Assembly (NCBI RefSeq): GCF_947172395.1
Contig: NC_069100.1
Coordinates: 10,754,109 to 10,818,108 of the forward strand
DNA length: 64,000 nucleotides
DNA from: Bicyclus anynana
Taxonomy: Eukaryota; Arthropoda; Insecta; Lepidoptera; Nymphalidae
Reading direction: 5' to 3'
Shown here piece by piece: positions 33,629 to 45,600 of this stretch. A model generated the notes under the pieces. The model was not told the origin of the DNA. It made no database searches and saw nothing but the letters and a program-made list of their open reading frames with translations. Every line of letters starts with the position of its first letter. The first letter of the stretch is position 1. The position numbers and the translations under genes were made by a program.

Positions 33629-36600
33629 ATGTTCTTTATAGAAACAAAAACTACTCGACGGATTTTAACGAAACTTGGTACAAATATTCTTCATGCTCCT
33701 GGGCAGGTTAAAGTATACTTTTCATCACGCTACGATCAATAGGAGCAGAGCAGTGAAGGGAAATGTTGGGAAAACGGGAGAAGTTACTCAATTTTTTAAG
33801 CTTCCGTCGCGTGGTATGTTCGTTATAGAAACAAAAACTACTCGACGGATTTTAACGAAACTTGGTACAATTATTCTTCATACTCCTGGGCAGGTTACAG
33901 TATACTTTTCATCACGCTACCATTAATAGAAGCAGAGTAGTGAAGGGAAATGTTGAGAAAACGGGAGAAGTTACTCCATTTATTAAGCTTCCGTCGCCGT
34001 CGCATGGTTCCTACCATAGGGGTAGAGTAAGGATAGGGTAGGGTTAGGGTAGTGGTAGGTTAAGGATAGGGCAGTGGTATGGTAGGGGTAGGATAGGGGT
34101 AGGGTAGGGGTAAGGTAGGGGTAGGGTAAGGGTAGGGTAGGGTAGGGGTAGGGTAGTAGAAGGGTTTCACGCAGACGAAGTCGCGGGCGTCCGCTAGTCT
34201 ATACTAATATTATAAAGCTAAAGAGTTTGTTTGTTTGATTGAACTCGCTAATCTCAGGTACTACTGGTCCGATTTGAAAAATTCTTTCAGTGTTAGATAG
34301 CCCATTTATCGAGGAAGGCTATAGGTTATATAGTATCCCAGTATTCCTACGGGAACGGGAACCACGCGGGTGAACCCGCGCGGCGTCAGCTTGTCTGTTT
34401 ATAATACTTATCCATCCTGTTTTTTTATAATCTTTTCCAGCAACTTATTAATCAATAAATTTATTCAAGTGAATTATTGTATTATATACTCTCTTATTCT
34501 TAAAATTACTGATAAACCATTATACATAATGGGGCAATAATTCAAAATTATTGCAATAGATAACTTAGTGATTTGGCACGGCACCGTATCAGCCGTAAAA
34601 AAATACACATGGAAATGTAAAAGGATATTGCATTAACAGTTTTAGTAGGCTGTTACAATTTCAGCTGATTAGTGCAATGAACTTTCGGCCCAAGGTCGCG
34701 TATAGCATATTAAACACATTCATAACTCCTATTGTTGGTTTGATATATTTTTTTTTCTAATTGTGTAATTAGAAAACCCTCAATAGCTCAACGGTAAGAG
34801 CTGTTGGACTCATCACCAAGGGGTGGTGGTTCGATCCCCGCTCCGTTGGTCTATTTTCGTACCCACTCCTAGCACAGTATTTCCTAACTAGTTGGAGGGG
34901 GGAATATTGGTCATATTATAAGATATGGCAAAAAAAAATTGCTTTAGCGGCGGGATATTGGGCTTGCTCAGAAGCATCGCCTGTAGGCTTAAGATGACTT
35001 AATATGTCGGAATAAGAGAAACAAAATGTCGATAAACAGCAGCGGAATCAAGATTATAGCTCTCTCTTTTGTTGCGTTGAGATGAAAGAAAGGGAAATAT
35101 TTCAAATCTGTCGATTGGTCGATGTATTTTTCTCTTCGTCGTCGTTGATATGTCGTTGACACATGCTAGGTTTAACTCATGTGGCCCCAAGGCAGAAACA
35201 TAAAATATCACATGTCTCAAACGGTGAAGGAAAAACCTAGTGAGGAACATACATACTTGAGAATTTTCTTAATTCTCTTCGTGTGTGAAGTCTGCTAATC
35301 CGCCTGCGTGGCCCAAACGCGGCGTGGCGAGACTCGAGCTCAGCAATCTTGATAATGATGAGGTGAAACAACCATAGGAACTCCTGTGAAACTCAAACCT
35401 TGGCTTAGAGGGCTTTTCGCGATATATTAGCCGATAGCTACCATCCCAGTGGGAAGGAAAGTCTAATTCATTAGACTTTCCTTCCCACTGGGATGTATCA
35501 AATGATGTGATTGTGAATCTTACTAAATAGATGTTAAGCTATATACTATTACAAAGTATATCCAAACTCTGCCTTATCAGCATGCATTATACCTAAATAG
35601 CTCTACCTAATTATTATTCAATTAATCCTTGTAATTAATTTAAAGTGTTTGCAACACTTTAAACATTGGTGTACTTTTTCAGCTTGATTGTAATTACGCC
35701 CTTATATTAAGTTATCATAAACATGATATTGTCATTAAAAGTAAAAAAAAATAGCCATTAAGAACCTAATACCCGTACAATTTATGTTACATACATTACG
35801 TAATACAATAAAATACACAGAACAGACAGCGCTAAAAGCTAACTTGATAAAATATATCAAAAGTAGATACTACGTCAAATGTATCATCAAGATAATGGTT
35901 GATAGAGTAAAATGATTACATTTGTTTACCAGCGGACGCCCACGACTTCTTCCACGTAGAATTCGTTTTCTATTAGGTACATACCTACTCAGCAACAGCG
36001 AAGATTGGATGCAAGTCGATTCCCGTCGGGTTACCTTTAAAAATCCATGCATATTCATTGTTCTACTGTTATAAGATATATGAGAAACCGGAGTTTATAT
36101 CACGCTGTATGTATTTCCTTTTAATTGGGACGGCTTCAACATTTCATCATTATCAACCCATATTCCGCTCACTGCTGAACTCGAGTCTCCTCTCAGAATG
36201 AGAGGGGTTAGGCCAATAGTCCAAATGCGGATTGGCAGACTTCACACACGCAAAGAATTAAGAAAATTCTCTGGTATGCAGGTATCCTCATTTCCTCATT
36301 CATTGTGCATTTTAAGAAATGAAATATAACGTGTCCCGAACGGTGAAGGGACGGCTTACCTTCATCTAAATTCCATCGTTCCACTGCTACTCAGTATTAT
36401 GTTCTGTCCTGTCCCGCTCTTGTCCCGTCGCGTTACCTACCGTCCTGTTGGTCTATTCATTAATTTGGTCTTTAGCAACCTTGACGGCCTCCGTGGCGCA
36501 GTGGTATGCGCGATGGACTTACGTTCTTCCTCTTTACGTTCTTAAAATCGAAACATCCTCAGAAGGTTGACTTATTAACAATCAATATTATAATTTATAA

Positions 36601-39600
36601 TTAAATTGTTAGCTAATACTCGTTAAGTGTGTGATTATCATTATCTATAATATTGTCCCACTTCATGCAAATGGCCGACAGATTGCAAACATTCACGAAT
36701 AATTATACAAATTGTAATTCACTATCGCAACTATGAAGCGGCCATCTGGTGAATGCTTTACATTACAATGTACAATGCATATACCTACTCGTAGTAGGTA
36801 TCTTACTGTATGTACAGTTGTCAATATACAGGGTGTCCCGTCAGAGACGTCCTATAATGTGTTTTTTTTTTTTTCGTGTTGAGTAAGCGATGGCTCCATT
36901 TGGGACCACTACGGCGTCATCGGGGGGTTTGGGCGAGCGCAGAAGCATCGCCTGATGCGACTCGAAGGCTGAAATAAAGATAAAGGACGGAACGACTCTC
37001 TAAGGGCGTCTCCTATGAGACTCGGACCTCGGCTTAGAGGGCTATTTGGGAGGGGGTAACCGTGAATCAGTCCCGACGCCCCCAAGATCGTGAGTTAGAA
37101 AACCCACGTCCGGGTGACGTTAGATATCGGGGACCTCGTCTTCGCCGGCGAAGACGCTGTGTAGCTTGTGAATGTGTTGCCCGGGAAGCATTGTCGGTCA
37201 GTGCAGTGCAGTGCACTTCATATATGCGAAAATGCTTTGCCTACCCTAAGGACTCAATGCAAACTTATGGTGGAGCACAGTAGACACAGTAGACGCCACT
37301 GCCGGTCGTCATTAAGAGCGCGCAGCACGTCGGTACGATATGGATAAAATTCGCCGAGACGCCGAATTATGACTTTCACGTGAGTGAAAAGCACGGAGCG
37401 ATTGACGCGCGACGCAAATTTCATGACGTGAGCGCCAAAACCATTTTTACCTAATTGCAAGTAAATTAAACAACAACGAAAAACAAAATGGCCATGTTCA
37501 AGATATATACCTAATTTTCTATACAAAACGAAAATTTAAGAGAATAAGTTTGCTTTTCCTGAGATTGAAAGCAAAATGTGAGCAAAACATGTATTTTTCA
37601 AAAAAATAAACTATCGATAAAAGTTTTACTAGTTTTTTTTTTATTTTGTATAGTCATAACGAAGCTAACACTTTGAAATATCATTTACCCAAATATCAGG
37701 CTCTTAACTTTTCCAGAATCTGAGATTCAGAACCATTTGTAACCAACAAATTACATATTGCAAACTCTTAATCTGTAATTATTGTATATAGCATCGCATC
37801 CCGGCGCCGCGTTCTCAGGGGCGCCCGAGCGCCACTATTTTGTTTTCGAATTAATCTTTTTTTTATTAAAGTTGTGTTCAGTTATTTTTGTTTTGTTAAC
37901 CTTTACATCCATAAAGTTCATTTTATCCGTGTAATTACAGTGGGTGTTACATAACTTAGATCTATCTTCCCAAAGTAAAACTGTCACAGTTCGAAAAATT
38001 TACTACCTGCGAGACCAAATTTATTTTTGAAAATAGGCGACTACAAAGGAATTAGTTTGCTACACAGATAGCTGTGGTAACTTAAAGTGCTGTTTGTATG
38101 TACATATTCCATTTTAACAGTTTATGCACAGAACAGACATCGCTAAAAGCTAACGCTAGTGGTGTTCAGCACGCTTTGGTACTAGAGGGCGCTAGGTGAT
38201 GATTGCATCCGGGCGCTACGTTAGCTAGAGACGCCTCTGTGTCTTGTAAATAGTACGACATACTCTACAGGCTATAACCTCGTAAACTATGTCGTAATAT
38301 TTACGGGACACCCTGTATGTGTTACTTTGCGTTAATCGATTGGGTAGGTACTTAAATAAACATAGTTGCGTAGCGTGGGCTTTCGCCGCCCGGTGCCGAC
38401 TGAAAATTCGCATTAAAAATCTGAAGCTGAAATTCGGGACCTAAAAAAAGTAAGTCAAGATAAACTACCTACTGCTCCAGAAGGAGCTATGAGAAGAAAT
38501 GACCAACATTTGCAGGGTTCTTATATAAAAAGCCTGTAGATTCGATCGAGCGATACCTTATTTTTCAGATACTCGTCTAGCTTGGCAAGTTCTTTGATGA
38601 CACTCCCGTGATATGCGGGCGACAGGGGGGGAAGGATGGCGTGTGTGATGTCGAACACGCGGGGCAGAGGGAAAGAATGCGCGGGTATGAAGTTGAGCAA
38701 CCCATATTCGGCTTTTTGCTGAGCTCGAGTCTCCTTTCTGAATGAGGGGGGTTGGGCCAATAGTCCACCACGCTGGCCCAATACGGATTGGCAGAATTCA
38801 CAAACGCAGAGAATTAAGAAAATTCTGTAATATGCAGGTTTCCTCACGATCATTTTCCTTCACCGTTTGAGACATATGACAATTAATTTTTAAAATATAC
38901 TTGTATATTTTTTAATATATGTATGAGTAAATGTATACGTATAAAAATACCTACACGAATTTCCACAGAATGACGCCAGTTATAGATTCAATTATCCTAG
39001 TATACGGAGTGAATAATCAACAACCTATTGTATGAAAACATCAACGTGATGTTGGTCATTACTGTGTGCATAACAGTCTCGTTCTAGGAGTCACATAGAT
39101 TAAACAACATAACTAGTCTTGTTGTCAACTGGTACAATGTACAGTAGCTATCTATTAAGTACCTAAAGTGTTTTTCAGGTAGGTGACTGTTGCCTTATGA
39201 CGTTCATAATACGTACTATTATCGTGAATCGCGGCAAAGTTTCAATAGTGAAACGAACAGTCACCGTACCATCCTATCTGAAAAACACTACAATAGATGA
39301 AAATCTTGCATTTATATTCAAGTGTCAGAAGAATATCTATACTTCTATACTAATATAATAAAGTCGAAGAGTTTGTTTGTTTGCTTGTTTGTTTGTTTGT
39401 TTGATTGAACGCGCTAATCTCAGGAACTACTGGTCCGATTTGAAAAATTCTTTCAGTGTTAGATAGCCCATTTATCGAGGAAGGCTATAGGCTATATATT
39501 ATTCCCGTATTCCTACGGGAACGGGAACCACGCGGGTGAAACGGCGCGGCGTCAGCTAGTCTATTATAATAGTTTCTATGCTATTGATAGACGGTACAAG

Positions 39601-42600
39601 TTTTTTTTTGACCAATATTCGCATTCCCCTCCAACTAGTCGGGAAAGACTGCTAGGAGTGGGTACGACAATAGACCAACGGGGCGAGTGATGAGTCCGAC
39701 CGCTCTCACCGTTGAGCTATTGAGGCTTACTTAGGTTACCTTAGTAACTTTACTTTTATTTTTAGTTTAAGGTTTTATATTGAGTAGATTACGATATGGG
39801 AGAAAAGTCCTTTTTAGAAGTCGGTTATTAGCAGCAAATGGTTAATTACAGTAATATGATCGCGCGACTCAGTTCCATGGGAGTGGACATTTGTATGGTT
39901 TCCCAAGTTAAGTGCACGCTTCAATTGCTATGAAGCCTTTGCTGAATGGATATTAATATAAACGACTTAGGTAATATGATAACTTTTTTTTTTATTCTTT
40001 ACAAGTTAGCCCTTGACTACAATCTCACCTGATGGTAAGTGATGATGCAGTCTTAGATGAAAGCGGGCTAACATGTTAGGAGGAGGATGAAAATCCACAT
40101 CCCTTTTCGGTTTCTACACGTCATCGTACCGGAACGCTAAATCGCTTGGCGGTACGTCTTTGTCGGTAGGGTGGTAACTAGCTACGGCCGAAGCCTCCCA
40201 GCAGCCAAAGATGGTAAAGTAAATTATACCTAAAGGCTTTTAAATATAGTCCAATATTCAATAAAATCCCAAATTCATAGCAAATTCAACCTTATTAATT
40301 GAGTTTAAGGTTGAATTTGCAAATGCGATTACTTGAATTGAGTGCCAAGAAGTTGTGGCAGAGTGTGAGTGAGTGAGTGGGGAAGTTTTTTGGTCGCTGT
40401 TGTTTCCACTTTTTAATAGGACATCGTTGCTTACACCTTAAAAATCTAGAGACTTGAGTTCATCAGTGAGCCGAATATGGGTTGATAATGATGATGATTT
40501 AAAGAAACAAGCATTTATATTAGTAATAACTTATTAGATACACTTAATATGAAATCTGTAAAATATAGTTTTTTCAGAACCAGCAGACTCTCTATCAATC
40601 TTTAAACACCTATAAAACGAGTGACTAGGCAGTTTCTAGACAAGCGCATCCCATATCTGTCTGGCTATCATATAGTGGCTAGTTAACAACTTACCGACAA
40701 AGACGTACCGCCTAGCGATTTCGCGTTCCGGTACGATGTCGTGTAGAAATCAAAAGAGGTGTTGATTTTCATCCTACTCTTAACAAGTGATTTTGAAATA
40801 ATATACAACGTGTCCCAAAATTCAACGATAAGCGGGCGCCAAAAGATTGACCTGCTCATGAGCACTTAAGGAAAAATAATAAAAAAAATATACCTAAATT
40901 TTTTTTTTAGTTACAAAATAAATTTTAAAATTCTTTGAAAATTTACACCTTGTATGATATTTTGAACTACCGCAGCTACAATTTCTTAAATATGCTTAAG
41001 ATTTTTTTTGTATCGGAACCTAAGTAGTACTACTATTCACCACAACTCTTAAAAACACCACAATGCCCGCAGTTTTTACACAAAAAAATATCAAAATATT
41101 TTTTTTCCCTCAAATTTTTAAAGATTTTTACTTTCAGTCTACTTTGACTCATGGTTTTGCAAAAAAAAGTATGAACACCGCTATGGCAAGTTATTTTCAA
41201 AGTTGACGCAACTAATCAAGATTTCAAAATAGTATAATACCCTAGGATAACTAGTCGCAAAAAAAAAATATGCGTACCATTTGTAAACAAGAACTAAATT
41301 TCTAAAATGTTTTTGCTCCTAGAAATCACTTTTACTTTATGCACAAAATGATGTGAGTCATACGTTGCAATTTCCTAGAATTTTAATGGAACGAACGATA
41401 ACATTTAAAAATAAGAGAGAGAGAGAGAGAGAAAGATAGCGATAAGTATACGTTAGAGAGGGATAGACAGATGTTCTTTGTTGAATGACAATGATGCAGG
41501 TAAAATCCTGTTCCCAGCAAGTCAGTACGCTCTGCTCCTTTGTTTACTGCGCAACTTTCCGTATTCAATTGACGTGGCTCTCTACTAACGACTTTTGGCT
41601 TTGCATTTTGGACTGGACTTAAGTGATCTGCAAACTGAACTGACCTGGCATTATTTTGGACTGTGCCTGTGTTTTGTGAATTGGACTTTTGGTGTATTTT
41701 GGACTGTTTAGCGTTATCATGCCGCAACCATACACGCCGATGGAATACGCTAACATGCATCTCATTTATGGAGAATGTCGGTGCAATGCTAACGCTGCTA
41801 GCAGATTGTATCGAGAAAGGTACCCAAACGCTCAAAGATATCCAGATTATCGGGTATTTATGAATGTGCATCAAGCGTTTTCGGAGGGTCGTTTGCCGTC
41901 AGCTAGAAGAAACGCTGGAAGACCTAGATCGGAATGCGATGAAGAAGTTCTCAATGAAATAAACATTGATTCAACTACCTCAGTGCGTGCCATAGAAGCA
42001 GCTACGGGAATCCCAAAAAGTTCAGCACATCGAATACTAAAACGTCATCGGCTACACCCATATCATTACAGACGTGTACAAACGTTACTATCACGGGACT
42101 ATCCACTGCGGATCGCATTTTGCCGAGTGATGCTTCAAAAGCATCGGGAAGATCCTCAGTTCTTGGATAAAGTACTATGGTCGGATGAAACAACCTGCAA
42201 GAAAGATGGCTATTTAAATCTTCACAACCTACACAGCTGGAGCAATGAGAATCCGCACCTGATGAGAGAAGACAAATCCCAATATCAATTTAAGGTCAAC
42301 TTATGGACGGGCATTTTAAATGGAAAAGTGATTGGGCCTTTTGAATTACAAGGAAACTTAGATGGGGACAGTTATTTGAACTTTTTACAAAATGATTTGC
42401 AAGAATTACTAGAAGACGTCCCCCTAAGCGACCTTCAAAATATGTGGTATCAAAATGATGGTTGCCCAGCTCACTACGCTCGTCCTGTGAGACAATACCT
42501 AGACCACGAGTATCCGGGGCGTTGGATCGGGCGACTTGGTCCTATCCTATGGCCACCCCGATCACCCGACCTAAACCCCCTGGATTTCTTTTATTGGGGT

Positions 42601-45600
42601 TGTCTCAAAGACAGGATCTACGCAAAACCGATTACGACATTGGACGAGCTTCGGCAAAAAATCACTCAGGCTGCGGCACATATCAATGCTAGAAGATATG
42701 CGCGAAAAATAAAACGGTCGTTTTTAAGGCGATGTCGTGCCTGTATTAATGCCGGTGGAAAACAATTCGAACATTTACTTTAATGTTGTGTAATTAAAAT
42801 AACAAACACATTTTTGGAACATAGTAAAATTTATTACTAACAACAAGAACAATTAAGAAATTTGGTTCTTGTTTACAAATGGTACGCATATTTTTTTTTG
42901 TGACTAGTTATCCTAGGGTATTATACTATTTTGAAATCTTGATTAGTTGCGTCAACTTTGAAAATAACTTGCCATAGCGGTGTTCATACTTTTTTTTGCA
43001 AGACCATGAGTCAAAGTAGACTGAAAGTAAAAATCTTTAAAAATTTGAGGGAAAAAAAATATTTTGATTTTTTTTTGTGTAAAAACTGCGGGCATTGTGG
43101 TGTTTTTAAGAGTTGTGGTGAATAGTAGTACTACTTAGGTTCCGATACAAAAAAAATCTTAAGCATATTTAAGAAATTGTAGCTGCGGTAGTTCAAAATA
43201 TCATACAAGGTGTAAATTTTCAAAGAATTTTAAAATTTATTTTGTAACTAAAAAAAAAATTTAGGTATATTTTTTTTATTATTTTTCCTTAAGTGCTCAT
43301 GAGCAGGTCAATCTTTTGGCGCCCGCTTATCGTTGAATTTTGGGACACGTTGTATAGTACGCAAAAATACTATATATTTTACATTATAATTTTCTTATTG
43401 TTGACTTTTATTTTAAAATTAAAAATAAAAAACTATGTGACACTGTTATTTTTGACAATAACTCTTGTAAAATGTAAAAAGTGCTATTAATAATAAATAT
43501 AGTTTATATGAAAATAAATAGGCAACAAATGTACTAATTCAATTTTTTTGCTTATTCCATAAAATACTATATTTTTCTGAAAGTTAATATATTTTTCTGA
43601 AAGTTAGCCCGCGTCCATTAGATTGCATCATCACTTACCATCAGGTGAGATTGTGGTCAAGGACTAACTTGTAGAGAATAAAAAAAAAAGATGAAATTGC
43701 GGATGTCCATTAATACCAAATAACGTGTATTTCCACGCTAAATGATCTAAACAGTATTAAATAGCATGTCAACAACATTTAAGCTGATAATATAATTTGT
43801 TACATGGACGGACAGACGGACAGTACAATACAAACACACGGGTCAATGACCCAGCGATGGTCTAATCAGATTACCATCACAAAACGAAGCGGTATTTTTG
43901 TGAATACTCGTAGCATTCTAAATAGGTTTTTATTTGTACTAGGTACTAGCTGACGCCGCGCGGTTTCACCCGCATGGTTCACGTTCCCGTATGAATACAG
44001 GGATAATATATAGCCTTTCTCGATAAAAAGGCTATCTAACACTGAAAGAATTTTTCAAATCGGACCAGTAGTCACTGAGATTAGCGCGTCCAAGCAAACA
44101 AACAAACTCTCCAGCTTTATAATATTAGTATAGATAGTTTAAGCTGATGCGCCTGGCTCGCGCAATGCCCTGCTATTTTCTAATAATTATCTATTTCAAG
44201 TGTACTTCAATGTTCCACAGTATGGAAAAATTGAGGAATAGGGTAGGACTCGTATGTTCTGTATTATAACATACAGCTGCTAAAACTTCTGTTTTAAGTA
44301 GGGTTGCCAACCGTACTATAAATAGTATTGTACTATATTTCGAGTCTGCGCACTGTTTAAGAATTATATAGTACGCAAAAATAGGTACTACATTTTCAAC
44401 AACTTTATGAACTTAAAATTTCATGGACATTATCATCGAATCCGAACTTGTCTATATTTTATCGAATTCCAAAATTAAAATTGACGATTAAAAAAAATGA
44501 GTTTGAAAAAGGCGTTAAAAGCATATAGCATAGTGTATCTTATAATATCTCTTATTTAGTTAGGAAACTCTTGAAAAATAAGTGTAAATTACTATACTTT
44601 TTTAGAAAATCAAACATAAAACATAATATTAGATGATTGCAAAAACGAAAATACGATGAAAAACCACGCACTTGTCCGGTTTTTAACCGAGTTCAAAAAG
44701 GAGGAGGTTCTCAATTCGGTCGGTATTTTTTTTTTTTTTATGTATGTACACCGATTACTCAAAGACGCCTGGACCGATTTCAAAAATTCTTTTTTTGTTT
44801 GAAACGGTATAGTCCCCATTTGGTCCCATTGCCATCATATCAAGATCTGATGATGGAATCTTGGAGAAATTGAGGGGAACTTTCGAAAATTATATGGGTG
44901 TCTAGTGTGTTCGTAAACTTTTCCATTTAGTACTTTTAAGCACTACAATTTCATGAAGGTTTAAAATCGATCTGATGATGGAGCCATAAAACTGACGAGG
45001 GAACTCCTCGGCGATTTGCAGCAGTTACCTTGTGATTGGGCTTGATTAATTTGTATTAATGAGAACTTTCCACATAGATAAGTGGTGACTGTCATTTAGG
45101 GGTTTGGTGATGAAGACCAAGGACAATTAAGGGAACTCCTTAACAGTTTACAGTAACTACCTTGTGTTTGGCCTAGATTAATTCGTATTGCTGAGAACTT
45201 TCTACCTAGATGAGTTGTGTCTGTTATTACGGGTCTGATGATGAAGACCAAGGTCATTTAAGGGAACCCCTTAACGGTTTACGGTAGCTACCTTGTGCTT
45301 GGGCTTGATTAATTTGTATTGCTGAGAATTTTGTACCAAGATGGGTTGTGACTGTCAGTAGGGGTCTGGTGTATTCGTTTGAGATGAAATTTTACACTAA
45401 AAATGGAAAAATAATAAAAATTTTAATAAAAAAAATACAACCGACTTCAAAACCTAAAAACGTACCCACTAAACTAAAAAGCGAAAAATAACATCATAAT
45501 ATTATGTTCTACCTGCTGATTGGTATGAAGGCGGTGCTAAATTTTTATTATTTTTTATTCTATGACCATGCTATCTGAAAAACACTTTAGTGACTCATTA

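Larger units (their letters stand above)
40806..43352 (+). mobile_element. Tc1/mariner-superfamily transposon with ~0.5-kb TIRs
   Basis: A 2547-bp element flanked by TA on both sides (TATA|CAACG...CGTTG|TATA). Terminal inverted repeats of about 498 bp (40806-41303 and 42856-43352) show only scattered mismatches by eye. One open transposase frame lies between them. It sits in MGAT1 intron 1 in the same orientation. Near-identical arms and an unbroken frame suggest recent insertion. Confidence 0.9.

Noticed and set aside
34777..34860. Possible tRNA gene (A-box and B-box present)
   Set aside because: The acceptor stem is not closed, the head runs into a shared SINE-C body, and the same structure recurs at 27300 and 39602.
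36829..38319. Autonomous transposon in the TACAGGGTGTCCC-ended element
   Set aside because: No transposase motif could be read in any frame between the ends, so only a non-autonomous element is supported.
38521..38853. A 110-aa minus-strand open frame with a hydrophobic, signal-like start
   Set aside because: Its N-terminal half is SINE-A sequence and its C-terminal half matches the foldback family at 47006-47201 and 62393-62545. No homologous domain was seen.
40683..43490. Paired 60-65 aa open frames starting MLMSRSIFWRPL at both ends of the transposon
   Set aside because: They are mirror copies produced by the terminal inverted repeats and run out into different flanks.
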